From: Pseudomonadota bacterium
GTDB taxonomy: Bacteria > Pseudomonadota > Alphaproteobacteria > Sphingomonadales > Sphingomonadaceae
NCBI GenBank assembly: GCA_023400405.1
Contig: JAEXFD010000013.1
Coordinates: 248,001-312,000, forward strand
Direction of reading: 5' to 3'
DNA: 64,000 bases
Positions 41,499-49,951 of this stretch are shown here, piece by piece (the first letter of the stretch is position 1; every line of letters begins with the position of its first letter). The position numbers and the translations under genes are program-made. Under the pieces are notes generated by a model, which searched no databases, was not told the origin of the DNA, and saw only the letters and a program-made list of their open reading frames with translations.

Positions 41499-42151
41499 CC
41501 CCCTCGCAGCGCCGCGATGTTGGCGGCGTACTGGCTCGGCCCGCCGGTGAAGGTCGCAGTGCCGGCGACGAGCGCGTCGGCTCCTGCCGCGATCGCGCGC
41601 GGGGCGGTCTCGCGGTCGATGCCGCCATCGACTTCCAGGTCGATCGCCCGGCCGCTCGCATCGATGCGCCGGCGCAGCGCCGAGATCTTGGCGAGCTGGC
41701 TGTCGATGAACTTCTGCCCGCCGAACCCCGGATTGACGCTCATCACCAGCACCAGATCGATCAGGTCCATCACATAGTCGATCGCGTCGATCGGCGTCGC
41801 GGGATTGAGCACCACGCCGGCGCGCTTGCCCAGGCCCTTGATCGTCTGGAGCGTGCGATGGAGGTGCGGCCCCGCTTCGGGATGCACCGAGATGCCGTCC
41901 GCCCCCGCCTCGGCAAAGGCGGCGAGCAGCGGATCGACCGGGGCGATCATCAGGTGGACGTCGAACGGCTTGGCGGTGTGCGGGCGCAGCGCCTTGATCA
42001 CCGCCGGGCCGATGGTGAGGTTGGGCACGAAATGCCCGTCCATCACGTCGATATGGATCCAGTCCGCCCCCGCCGCATCGATCGCGCGGACCTCCTCGCC
42101 CAATTTGGCGAAATCGGCGGAGAGGATCGAGGGGGCAATGCGGACGGCCAT
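41495..42151 (-). CDS. rpe: Ribulose-phosphate 3-epimerase
   Basis: A 218-residue TIM-barrel enzyme interconverting D-ribulose 5-phosphate and D-xylulose 5-phosphate. RIAPSILSADFAKLGEEV, IHIDVMDGHFVPNLTIGP (metal His/Asp), HLMIAPVD, VLVMSVNPGFGGQKFI and DLEVDGGID are all diagnostic. The ATG at 42151 removes 12 unrelated residues of the longer reading. It follows the rsmB gene with a 53-base gap and is coupled to the heparinase-like gene. Confidence 0.97.
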   Translation of the reverse strand: MAVRIAPSILSADFAKLGEEVRAIDAAGADWIHIDVMDGHFVPNLTIGPAVIKALRPHTAKPFDVHLMIAPVDPLLAAFAEAGADGISVHPEAGPHLHRTLQTIKGLGKRAGVVLNPATPIDAIDYVMDLIDLVLVMSVNPGFGGQKFIDSQLAKISALRRRIDASGRAIDLEVDGGIDRETAPRAIAAGADALVAGTATFTGGPSQYAANIAALRGG

Positions 42152-42204
42152 GCGCGAATCCTTAGGCACCCGCCGATTCGCGCGCAACCGCGTTGAGCAC
42201 CCCG

Positions 42205-43509
42205 CTAGCCCTGCCGCCGCATCCGCGCGATGAAGAATCCGTCCATGCCGCCCTTGTCGGCGAGGGCGCCGGGGAGCAGGCGCAGGCTGCCGTCGGATCG
42301 CGGCGCGATTCCCTCGGGTAGTTCCTCCTTCGTCGGCGCGACCAACGCATAGTCTTCATGCGCCGCGAGGAACCGCTCGAGCTGTGCCTCGCCCTCTTCC
42401 GGCTCGAGCGAGCAGGTCGAGAAGACCAGCGTCCCGCCAGGCTTCACCCAGGCCGCGGCGCGGTGCAGCAGGCGCCCCTGCAGCTCGGCCATCTCGGCGA
42501 TCAGCCGCGGCCGGACGCGGTGGAGCACGTCCGGATGGCGGCGAAAGATCCCGGTGGCGCTGCACGGCGCATCGAGCAGCACGGCATCGGCCGGCGCCTC
42601 GGGCTGCCAGCGCAGCAGGTCGGCCGCCACGACCTTCGCGGCAAGGCCGGTGCGTTCCAGATTCTCGTGAAGTCGCGCCAGACGACTTTCCGAAACGTCG
42701 ACCGCCGTCACCTGCCACCCCGCCGCGGCGAGCTGGAGCGTCTTGCCGCCAGGCGCCGCGCACAGGTCGAGCGCGGTGCCGGCACCCGTGCCGATCAGCC
42801 GGGCCGGCAGCGAGGCGGCGAGGTCCTGCACCCACCAATCGCCCTCGGCATAGCCGTCGAGCATCGGCACCGCGCCGCGCTCGTCGAGCCGGAGATGGCC
42901 GGGCAGCAGGCTCGTGCCGGGCAGATCGGGCACGCGCTCGGGATCGCGCAAAGTAAGATCGAGCGGCGGCGGCACTGCGATCGCGCGCTCGGCATCCTCG
43001 ATCATCTGGTCGCCCCAGGCCGCATGCCAGCGCAGCGCCACCGCGTCGGGCAGGGTCGGCGGCTCGGGCAGCGTCGCGCCCTGGCGGACCAGCGTGCCGA
43101 ACACGCCATGGACGAGCTTGCGCGGTCCGCCATCGACGAGCGGCAGCACGGTTGCGATGGCCGCATGGCCTGGCGTGCCGAGCGCGAGCGCCTGGACCAG
43201 CGCGATGCGCAGCGCGAAACGGGCCTTGGCATCCTCGGGCAGCGCGCGCTGCGTCGCCGAATCGATCAGCGCGTCGAGGTCGGGCAGCCGGCGCAGCGCT
43301 TCGGCGGCGATGGCATGGGCGAGGCCGCGATCGTTGGGCGCAAGGCCCTCCGCAGCCGAACCCAGCGCCTGTTCGAGCGCAAGGCCGCGGCGCAGCACGG
43401 CGTCGAGCAGCTTCAGGGCAGCGCGCCGTGCCGGCACGCCGGGGGGATCGGCCGCGGGGCGGCGCTCTTGACCGCGCTCGTCGCGGCGTCGATGGGGAGG
43501 CTTGTTCAT
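42205..43509 (-). CDS. rsmB: 16S rRNA m5C methyltransferase, RsmB/NOL1-NOP2-Sun family
   Basis: A 434-residue RNA methyltransferase expected to form m5C967 in 16S rRNA. An N-terminal NusB-like RNA-binding domain (PARRAALKLLDAVLRRGLALEQAL ... RGLAHAIAAEALRRLPDLDALI) is followed by the SAM domain: DLCAAPGGKTLQLAA, DVSESRLARLHENLER, and the two cysteines in DAPCSATGIFRRHPD and VFSTCSLEPEEGE. The starting ATG at 43509 lies 13 bases from the divergent sdhAF4 ATG, so promoters of the two genes must overlap their coding starts. Confidence 0.93.
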   Translation of the reverse strand: MNKPPHRRRDERGQERRPAADPPGVPARRAALKLLDAVLRRGLALEQALGSAAEGLAPNDRGLAHAIAAEALRRLPDLDALIDSATQRALPEDAKARFALRIALVQALALGTPGHAAIATVLPLVDGGPRKLVHGVFGTLVRQGATLPEPPTLPDAVALRWHAAWGDQMIEDAERAIAVPPPLDLTLRDPERVPDLPGTSLLPGHLRLDERGAVPMLDGYAEGDWWVQDLAASLPARLIGTGAGTALDLCAAPGGKTLQLAAAGWQVTAVDVSESRLARLHENLERTGLAAKVVAADLLRWQPEAPADAVLLDAPCSATGIFRRHPDVLHRVRPRLIAEMAELQGRLLHRAAAWVKPGGTLVFSTCSLEPEEGEAQLERFLAAHEDYALVAPTKEELPEGIAPRSDGSLRLLPGALADKGGMDGFFIARMRRQG

Positions 43510-43522
43510 TGGAGCTAGTGCC

Positions 43523-43675
43523 ATGGGCCAGCGCCCGAGCCATGTGAAGCCCCCCGCGCACCTGTCGAAGAGCCCGCCGGTACCCAAGCCCGCGCCCGCC
43601 GAGCCCGCGAAAGACCCGCTCGACCCGACTCGCTATGGCGATTGGGAGCGCAAGGGAATCGCGATCGACTTCTGA
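43523..43675 (+). CDS. sdhAF4: Succinate dehydrogenase assembly factor 4 (DUF1674)
   Basis: A 50-residue protein starting at ATG 43523 and ending with the family signature DPTRYGDWERKGIAIDF. Members (SdhAF4/Sdh8) bind the flavinylated SdhA subunit and promote complex II assembly in mitochondria and alphaproteobacteria. The N-terminal half is proline/lysine-rich and probably disordered. It is separated from rsmB by 13 bases (divergent) and converges on gpsA with a 15-base gap. Confidence 0.9.
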   Translation: MGQRPSHVKPPAHLSKSPPVPKPAPAEPAKDPLDPTRYGDWERKGIAIDF

Positions 43676-43690
43676 CCGGACCGCCCCGGC

Positions 43691-44668
43691 TCAGCGGAGC
43701 TCGGCCTTGAGCGGCCGGGCGAGCAGCGCCTCGATCACCTGGCCGACCGGCGCGCCTTCAAGCAGCGCATTGACCGCTTCCGTCACCGGCATGTCGACGC
43801 CCGCATCCCACGCCGCTTCGCGCAGCACCGGCGCGGTGAACGCGCCTTCCGCGACGGTGCGGCGATCGGCGAGCAGTTCGGCTGCGCGCTTGCCCTGGCC
43901 GAGGCCAAGCCCGAGCGAAAAGTTGCGCGAATTGGTCGACGAGCAGGTGAGGACGAGGTCGCCGAGCCCCGAAAGCCCGGTAAGCGTCTCCGCCTGCGCC
44001 CCGCGCGCCAGGCCGAAGCGCGTCATCTCAGCAAAGCCGCGCGCGATCAGCGCGGCACGGGCATTGAGCCCGAGCCCGGCGCCCTCGACCACGCCGCAGG
44101 CAATGGCGAGCACGTTCTTCACGGCCCCGCCGATCTCCGCGCCGACCACATCCGCGGAGGCATAGGTGCGGAAGGCCGGCCCGGCGAGCCGCTCGGCCAG
44201 CCGCGCGCCCAGCGCCTCGTCCTCGCAGGCAAGCGTCACCGCGGTCGGCTTCCCCGCCGCGACTTCGTGCGCGAAGGTCGGCCCGGAGAGCACCGCCAGC
44301 GGCGCCTCGGGCGCCGCCTCGCGCGCCGCCTCGCCGACCAGCCGCTTGGTCCCCGCCTCGATGCCCTTGGCGCACAGCACCAGCGGCGTCGCACCCACCG
44401 GCGTCGCGGCCAGCACCGCGCGGACATGCTGGGTCGGCGCGACGACGAGCAGCGCGTCGCGGTCCGCCAGCGCCGCCAGGTCGCTCACCGCACGGATCGA
44501 CGGCGAGAGCGCCACGTCCTTGAGGAAGATCGGATTTTCGTGCCCGGAATTGATCGCGTCGACCACTTCGGGCTCGCGCGCCCAGAGCAACACCTCTTCG
44601 CCCTCGCGCGCCGCCACCTGCGCCAATGCGGTGCCCCAGGCCCCGCCGCCGATCACGCCGATCTTCAT
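43691..44668 (-). CDS. gpsA: Glycerol-3-phosphate dehydrogenase [NAD(P)+]
   Basis: A 325-residue enzyme making sn-glycerol 3-phosphate for phospholipid synthesis. The Rossmann start IGVIGGGAWGTALAQVAA, the LSGPTFAHEVAAGKPTAVTLA segment, the GAEIGGAVKNVLAIACGVVEGAGLGLNARAALIARG block with catalytic Lys (AVKN), and LTGLSGLGDLVLTCSSTNSRN are conserved. It overlaps the tsaD stop by ATGA, so the two are translationally coupled; this gpsA-tsaD pairing is common in proteobacteria. Confidence 0.97.
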   Translation of the reverse strand: MKIGVIGGGAWGTALAQVAAREGEEVLLWAREPEVVDAINSGHENPIFLKDVALSPSIRAVSDLAALADRDALLVVAPTQHVRAVLAATPVGATPLVLCAKGIEAGTKRLVGEAAREAAPEAPLAVLSGPTFAHEVAAGKPTAVTLACEDEALGARLAERLAGPAFRTYASADVVGAEIGGAVKNVLAIACGVVEGAGLGLNARAALIARGFAEMTRFGLARGAQAETLTGLSGLGDLVLTCSSTNSRNFSLGLGLGQGKRAAELLADRRTVAEGAFTAPVLREAAWDAGVDMPVTEAVNALLEGAPVGQVIEALLARPLKAELR

Positions 44669-45693
44669 GCCTTCACTCCTGCGCCGCGCACCTTTTCGGC
44701 ATCCGGATCGAGCGGCCAGCGCGCGCGGGCCGGGCTATCCAGCGCGTCGAACTGGCCGGCGGCAAACCGCTCCGCCCCAGCCCAGCCGATCATCGCGCCA
44801 TTGTCCGTGCACAGCCAGAGCGGCGGCGCGACGAAGCGCAGGCCCGATTGCGTGGCGAGCCCTTCGAGCGCGGCACGCACCGCCCGGTTCGCAGCGACAC
44901 CGCCGGCGACGACCAGCGCCGTCGCGCCCTCGGCTCGGCTGAGCGCCCGGCGGGTGCGATCGATCAGGCAATCGACCACCGCCTGCTGGAACGAGGCGGC
45001 GATATCCTCGACGCGATACTGGCCGACCTTGCGCGCGACGTCGCTCTTCAGCCCGGCAAAGGAGAAATGCGGCTCGGCGCTGCCAACCAGCGGGCGCGGC
45101 AGCGGCACTGCGCGCGGATCGCCGCGCTCCGCCGCCGCCTCGACCGCGGGGCCGCCCGGAAAGCCCAGGCCGAGCATCTTGGCGGTCTTGTCGAACGCCT
45201 CGCCCGCGGCATCGTCGATCGTCGTCGCCAGCCGGCGATAGGCGCCGACGCCTTCGACCAGCAGCAGCTGGCAATGCCCGCCGGAGACGAGCAGCAGCAG
45301 ATAGGGGAATTCGAGATCGGGATCGGTGAGCCTTGGCGACAGCGCATGGCCTTCGAGGTGATTGACCGCGACCAAGGGCTTGCCGCCGGCGAGCGCCAGT
45401 GCCTTGCCGGTGACCAGCCCAACCATCACGCCGCCGATCAGCCCCGGTCCGGCGGTGGCGGCGACGGCATCGACATCGGCGAGGCTGAGCCCGGCATCGG
45501 CGAACACGCCCTCGACCAGCGGACCCAGCGCCTCGACATGCGCGCGGGCTGCAATCTCCGGTACCACCCCGCCATAGGGGCGATGCGCCGCCTCCTGGCG
45601 CGCGAGCCGGTGCGCGAGCACCCGCCGATCGCTAGTGACCAGCGCCGCTGCGGTTTCGTCGCAGCTCGATTCAAGGCCGAGGATCAGCGCCAT
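44665..45693 (-). CDS. tsaD: tRNA N6-adenosine threonylcarbamoyltransferase TsaD
   Basis: A 342-residue ASKHA-fold enzyme that adds threonylcarbamoyl to A37 of ANN-decoding tRNAs. ILGLESSCDETAAALV, GGVVPEIAARAHVE (metal-binding His motif HxxxH region), GPGLIGGVMVG, NHLEGHALSP and LLVSGGHCQLLLV are all present, as is the C-terminal VVAGGVAANRAVRA ... CTDNGAMIGWAG. The ATG at 45693 replaces a longer start with 11 extra residues that do not fit the family. It is divergent from hemC, 38 bases away. Confidence 0.97.
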   Translation of the reverse strand: MALILGLESSCDETAAALVTSDRRVLAHRLARQEAAHRPYGGVVPEIAARAHVEALGPLVEGVFADAGLSLADVDAVAATAGPGLIGGVMVGLVTGKALALAGGKPLVAVNHLEGHALSPRLTDPDLEFPYLLLLVSGGHCQLLLVEGVGAYRRLATTIDDAAGEAFDKTAKMLGLGFPGGPAVEAAAERGDPRAVPLPRPLVGSAEPHFSFAGLKSDVARKVGQYRVEDIAASFQQAVVDCLIDRTRRALSRAEGATALVVAGGVAANRAVRAALEGLATQSGLRFVAPPLWLCTDNGAMIGWAGAERFAAGQFDALDSPARARWPLDPDAEKVRGAGVKA

Positions 45694-45731
45694 GCGCTTC
45701 CATCTAGGCCGATGGGGCGTTAGCACAAGCC

Positions 45732-46646
45732 ATGCCTCGCTTCCGTATCGGTACCCGCGGTTCGCCGCTCGCGCTCGCCCAGGCCCAGATGACGCGCAAC
45801 GCGCTCGCCGCCGCCCACGCCCTCACTGCCGACGATTTCGAGATCGTCGTGATCAAGACCACTGGCGACAAGGTGCAGGACCGCGCGTTGGCCGAGATCG
45901 GCGGCAAGGCCTTGTGGACCAAGGAGCTCGATCGCGCACTGCTCGCCGGCGAGATCGATTGCGCGGTCCATTCGATGAAGGACGTCGAGACCTTCCGGCC
46001 GGACATGATTGCGATCGCCGCGATGCTGCCGCGCGCCGATGTGCGCGATCGGCTGGTCGGCGCCGAATCGATCGAGGCGCTGCCGCACGGCGCGGTACTC
46101 GGCACCAGCTCGCCGCGCCGCGCCGCGCAGGTACGCCGCCTGCGGCCGGACCTTTCGACCGTACTGTTCCGCGGCAATGTCGATACGCGCCTCGCCAAGC
46201 TGGCGGCGGGCGAGGCCGATGCGACGTTGCTCGCCTCGGCGGGGCTCGAACGGCTCGGCCGGCACGATATCGGCACGCCGATCCCGCTCAACGTGCTGCT
46301 GCCCGCTCCGGCGCAGGGGGCGGTGGGAATCGAGGCGCGGGCCGACGACGCCCCGGCGCGCGCGCTGCTCGCCGCGATCGATCATGCCGAGACGCATGGC
46401 TGCGTTTCCGCCGAGCGCGCGCTGCTCGCGGCCCTCCGCGCCGATTGCCATTCGCCGGTGGCCGCGCTCGCGCGGATCGAGGGCGCGATCCTCTCGCTCG
46501 AAGCCGAATTGCTGTCCGAAGACGGCAGCGAGCATGTCCATGGCCTGATCGAGGGCGCGCCGCTTGATCCCGCTGTGCCCGTCGCACTGGCCAAGGACTT
46601 GCTCGACCGCGTGCCCGAGGGCGTACGCCAGCTGTTCGCCGGATGA
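45732..46646 (+). CDS. hemC: Porphobilinogen deaminase (hydroxymethylbilane synthase)
   Basis: A 304-residue enzyme joining four porphobilinogens into hydroxymethylbilane. It shows RIGTRGSPLALAQA, VVIKTTGDK, GGKALWTKELDRALLAGEIDCAVHSMKDVET, GTSSPRRAAQVRRLRPDL, RGNVDTRLAKL and, at the C-terminal domain, ADCHSPVAALA, whose Cys carries the dipyrromethane cofactor. The stop overlaps hemD by ATGA. Together with hemD it forms the centre of the haem/sirohaem operon. Confidence 0.97.
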   Translation: MPRFRIGTRGSPLALAQAQMTRNALAAAHALTADDFEIVVIKTTGDKVQDRALAEIGGKALWTKELDRALLAGEIDCAVHSMKDVETFRPDMIAIAAMLPRADVRDRLVGAESIEALPHGAVLGTSSPRRAAQVRRLRPDLSTVLFRGNVDTRLAKLAAGEADATLLASAGLERLGRHDIGTPIPLNVLLPAPAQGAVGIEARADDAPARALLAAIDHAETHGCVSAERALLAALRADCHSPVAALARIEGAILSLEAELLSEDGSEHVHGLIEGAPLDPAVPVALAKDLLDRVPEGVRQLFAG

Positions 46647-47311
46647 GCCGGCCGATCGTGGTGCTGCGGCCCGAGCCCGGCAACCGCGCCACCGCCGAGG
46701 CGATCGAAGCGGCGGGGAGGCGGGCGATTCGCCTGCCGCTGTTCGAGACGCGCGCCGTCGAATGGCAGGCACCCGATCCCGGCGCCTTCGACGCGCTGTT
46801 GCTCACCAGTGCCAACGCGGTGCGCCATGCCGGCCGCGAGCTCGCTGCGCTGGCTGGGTTGCCGGTCCATGCCGTCGGCCAGGCCACCGCCGCCGCAGCC
46901 GCCGCCGCCGGCCTGACGGTCGCATCGGTCGGCGATTCCAATGCCGCGGCGCTGGTCGCCCGGGCGAACGAGTCCGGCGTGCGGCGGGCCCTGCTGCTCG
47001 GCGGGCGCGAGCGGATGCTCGAGCCCGGGGGCATCGTGACTGCGGCGATCACCGTCTATGCCAGCGATGTGCGCGACGTTTCGAGCGCGGATGCGGCATC
47101 GCTCGCCGGATCGGTGGCGCTGGTGCAGTCGGCACGCGCCGGCGCGCGCCTGGCCGATCTCCTCGCCCCCGAGGCGAAGGCCCGCACCCGGATCGCGGCG
47201 GTGAGTCCGGCCGCCGCAGCCGCCGCGGGAGCCGGTTGGGAGCGAGTGGGCCATGCCGCTCGCCCCTCGAACGAAGCGCTGATCGCGCTCGCGCTCGCGC
47301 TCGCCGATTGA
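46643..47311 (+). CDS. hemD: Uroporphyrinogen-III synthase
   Basis: A 222-residue two-lobed enzyme that cyclises hydroxymethylbilane with ring-D inversion. Sequence conservation in this family is low, but VLRPEPGNRATAEAIEAAGRRAIRLPLFE, ALLLTSANAVRHAG, PVHAVGQATAAAAAAAGL and AAVSPAAAAAAG match the usual positions. Its coupling to hemC (4-base overlap) makes the call firm. The next gene starts 31 bases later on the same strand. Confidence 0.9.
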   Translation: MSRPIVVLRPEPGNRATAEAIEAAGRRAIRLPLFETRAVEWQAPDPGAFDALLLTSANAVRHAGRELAALAGLPVHAVGQATAAAAAAAGLTVASVGDSNAAALVARANESGVRRALLLGGRERMLEPGGIVTAAITVYASDVRDVSSADAASLAGSVALVQSARAGARLADLLAPEAKARTRIAAVSPAAAAAAGAGWERVGHAARPSNEALIALALALAD

Positions 47312-47342
47312 CCGCGCGCGTCCGCGCGGCGAATAAGGCGCC

Positions 47343-48191
47343 ATGAGCGAGCCCCTCGCCCCCCAGATGCCCCGCCTCCCCTGGTGGCGCAGTGCCAGCC
47401 TGATCGGGTCAGTCGCCTTTATCGGCGGCGTCGCCGTGACCATGGGCGCGGTCGGCCTTGCCGGCGGCCTGTCGCCTCGCCCGAGCCCCGCGCCCGCGCC
47501 CACTGCGACCGGCGCTCCTGCAACGAGCCAGGTGGCGCTGCCGCCCGGCACCGATCTCGCCACGCTCGGCGCGCGCGAGGCGATGCTCGCCGGCAAGCTC
47601 GACCAGCTCGCCAACCGCATTCGCGACATCGACAGCAGTGCCCGCGGGGCCGCCGGCTATGCGACTCGCGCCGAGCAGATGATGGTCGCCTTCGCGGTGC
47701 GCCGCGCGATCGAGCGTGGCCAGCCGCTCGGGCCCCTCGAAGGGCAGCTGCGCAATCGCTTCGGCGAGGCGCATGGCGAGGCGGTCGCCGAAATCCTGCG
47801 CGCAGCCCAGCAGCCGGTGACGCTCGAAGACCTGCGCCTCGCGCTCGACAATCTCGCCCCCCAGCTCGCCGGCAATCCGCAGGAGGGGCTGTGGGACAAG
47901 GTGCGCCGCCTGCTCGGCAATCTCGTGGTGCTGCGCCATGCCGATACGCCAAGTCCGCTGCCCGCCGACCGGATGCGGCGCGCCCGCCGCGCGCTCGATC
48001 GCGGCGATGTCGAGGCGGCGCTGGCCGAAGTCGCCCACATGCCCGGTGTCGGCACGGCCGACAAATGGGTCGGCGCTGCCCGGCGCTATGTCGCCGCACG
48101 CGCCGGCCTTGCCGAGATCGAGCGCGCCGCGCTCGAAGCGCCGCCACCGGCCCCGGCCGTCGTGCTGGTGCCCACCGCGCCGGCAGAATAG
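47343..48191 (+). CDS. Mic60/mitofilin-like inner-membrane protein
   Basis: A 282-residue protein with one N-terminal transmembrane helix (SLIGSVAFIGGVAVTMGAVGLAGG, ~residues 19-42), a proline/alanine linker, a predicted helical central part and a C-terminal region (VTLEDLRLALDNLAPQLAG and the RMRRARRALDRGDVEAALAEVAHMPGV repeat-like helices) resembling the mitofilin signature domain. Alphaproteobacterial Mic60 homologues, implicated in shaping inner-membrane invaginations, are encoded beside haem genes, and this one follows hemC-hemD. It is much shorter than mitochondrial Mic60. Identity is inferred from position and C-terminal pattern. Confidence 0.65.
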   Translation: MSEPLAPQMPRLPWWRSASLIGSVAFIGGVAVTMGAVGLAGGLSPRPSPAPAPTATGAPATSQVALPPGTDLATLGAREAMLAGKLDQLANRIRDIDSSARGAAGYATRAEQMMVAFAVRRAIERGQPLGPLEGQLRNRFGEAHGEAVAEILRAAQQPVTLEDLRLALDNLAPQLAGNPQEGLWDKVRRLLGNLVVLRHADTPSPLPADRMRRARRALDRGDVEAALAEVAHMPGVGTADKWVGAARRYVAARAGLAEIERAALEAPPPAPAVVLVPTAPAE

Positions 48192-48242
48192 GGCGAATCA
48201 TCGTAAATGCGCGGGTCGCGCGCCGTTTTGGGAGAAGAGTAA

Positions 48243-49427
48243 GTGGCAGAGATGGGTCGGTTCGACTGGTCGGATCCGTTCGCGCTCGAGGCGCAGCTCA
48301 CCGACGAGGAACGGATGGTCCAGGCCGCGGCGCGCGACTATGCGCAGGGCGAGCTGCTGCCGCGCGTCACCCGCGCATATCTCGACGAGCATTTCGATCG
48401 CGAGATCATGTCGGAAATGGGCCAGCTCGGCCTGCTCGGCGCGACCATCCCCGAAACCTATGGCGGCGCCGGGCTCGGCTATGTCGCCTATGGCCTGGTC
48501 GCGCGCGAAGTCGAGCGGGTCGATTCGGGCTATCGCTCGGCGATGAGCGTGCAGTCGAGCCTCGTCATGTATCCGATCCATGCCTATGGCACCGAGGAAC
48601 AGAAGCGGAAGTACCTGCCCAAGCTCGCCACCGGCGAATGGGTCGGCTGTTTCGGCCTCACCGAACCCGATGCCGGTTCGGATCCTGGCGGGATGCGCAC
48701 CCGGGCGGAGAAGATCGATGGCGGCTATCGCCTCACCGGCTCGAAGATGTGGATCACCAATTCGCCGATCGCCGACGTCTTCGTCGTCTGGGCCAAGAGC
48801 GATGCACATGGCGGGGGGATCAAGGGCTTCGTCCTCGAAAAGGGCATGAAGGGCCTCACCGCGCCCAAGATCGAGGGCAAGCTCAGCCTGCGCGCCTCGA
48901 TCACCGGCGAGATCGTGATGGACGGCGTCGAAGTCGGCGAGGAAGCGCTGCTGCCCGAGGTCCAGGGGCTCAAGGGCCCGTTCGGCTGCCTCAACCGCGC
49001 CCGCTACGGCATCGCCTGGGGCAGCATGGGCGCGGCCGAGGCCTGTTTCCACGCCGCGCGGCAATACACGCTCGATCGCGCCCAGTTCGGCAAGCCGCTC
49101 GCCGCGAACCAGCTCGTCCAGCTCAAGCTCGCCAATATGGAAACCGAGATCGCGCTCGGCCTGCAGGCGGCGCTCCGGGCCGGCCGGATGTTCGACGAAG
49201 GCACGCTGGCGCCCGAGGCAATCAGCATTATCAAGCGCAATAACTGCGGAAAAGCGCTCGATATCGCCAGAATTTCGCGCGATATGCACGGCGGAAACGG
49301 AATTTCGGCCGAATTTCACGTCATTCGGCACGCAATTAACCTCGAAACGGTCAACACCTATGAGGGCACCCACGACGTCCATGGCCTGATCCTCGGCCGC
49401 GCGATCACGGGGATCGCCGCCTTCTGA
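48243..49427 (+). CDS. gcdH: Glutaryl-CoA dehydrogenase-type acyl-CoA dehydrogenase
   Basis: A 394-residue flavoenzyme, likely oxidising and decarboxylating glutaryl-CoA to crotonyl-CoA in lysine/tryptophan or dicarboxylate breakdown. Markers are MSVQSSLVMYPIHAYGTEEQKRKYLPKLATGEWVGCFGLTEPDAGSDPGGMRTRA, KMWITNSPIADVFVVWAK, RYGIAWGSMGAAEACF, and NTYEGTHDVHGLILGRAITG, where Glu in YEGTHD is the catalytic base. The GTG at 48243 lies after GGAGAAG; an ATG nine bases later is equally possible. It overlaps the acetyltransferase gene by one base and forms an operon with a class III CoA-transferase. Confidence 0.92.
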   Translation: MAEMGRFDWSDPFALEAQLTDEERMVQAAARDYAQGELLPRVTRAYLDEHFDREIMSEMGQLGLLGATIPETYGGAGLGYVAYGLVAREVERVDSGYRSAMSVQSSLVMYPIHAYGTEEQKRKYLPKLATGEWVGCFGLTEPDAGSDPGGMRTRAEKIDGGYRLTGSKMWITNSPIADVFVVWAKSDAHGGGIKGFVLEKGMKGLTAPKIEGKLSLRASITGEIVMDGVEVGEEALLPEVQGLKGPFGCLNRARYGIAWGSMGAAEACFHAARQYTLDRAQFGKPLAANQLVQLKLANMETEIALGLQAALRAGRMFDEGTLAPEAISIIKRNNCGKALDIARISRDMHGGNGISAEFHVIRHAINLETVNTYEGTHDVHGLILGRAITGIAAF

Positions 49428-49951
49428 TGGCGCCCGATCGACAGCCGACGCTCGAAGGCGATCTCGTCCGCATCCGCCCGCTCGTCGCGGCGGACTGGGA
49501 CGCGCTCTACGCGGTCGCTTCCGATCCGCTGATCTGGGCGCTGCACCCGATGAAGGATCGCTGGCAGGAGCCCGTGTTCCGCCAATTCTTCGCCGATGCG
49601 CTGGCGTGCGGCGGCGCCCTGGCGATCGAGGACAGGGCGAGCGGGAAGGTGATCGGATCCAGCCGCTATGATTGCTGGGTCCCCGAGGAAGACGAGATCG
49701 AGATCGGCTGGACCTTCCTCGCCCGCGCCTATTGGGGCGGCCGATACAACCGCGAAGTGAAGCGGCTGATGCTCGACCATATCCACCAGAGCGTCGGCAC
49801 GGTCGTCTTCATCGTCGGCCAGGACAATCTGCGCTCGCGCGGCGCCATGGAGAAAATCGGCGGCACGCTGGTCGAGGGGCGCCATCATCGCGGCGGCGGC
49901 AAGGTCTTTCCCGACCATGTCGTCTATGCGATCCGCCGGGGCACGGCATGA
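49427..49951 (+). CDS. GNAT-family acetyltransferase
   Basis: A 174-residue N-acetyltransferase of the RimJ/RimL-like branch. Visible are LVRIRPLVAADWDALYAVASDPLIWALHP, a central IGSSRYDCWVPEEDEIEIGWTFLARAYWGGRYNREVKRLML (the acetyl-CoA-binding region) and VFIVGQDNLRSRGAMEKIGGTL, the usual C-terminal element. The substrate is not predictable. It is sandwiched, with overlaps on both sides, between gcdH and a CoA-transferase gene, yet GNAT enzymes often travel as passengers, so a role in glutarate metabolism is not implied. Confidence 0.87.
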   Translation: MAPDRQPTLEGDLVRIRPLVAADWDALYAVASDPLIWALHPMKDRWQEPVFRQFFADALACGGALAIEDRASGKVIGSSRYDCWVPEEDEIEIGWTFLARAYWGGRYNREVKRLMLDHIHQSVGTVVFIVGQDNLRSRGAMEKIGGTLVEGRHHRGGGKVFPDHVVYAIRRGTA

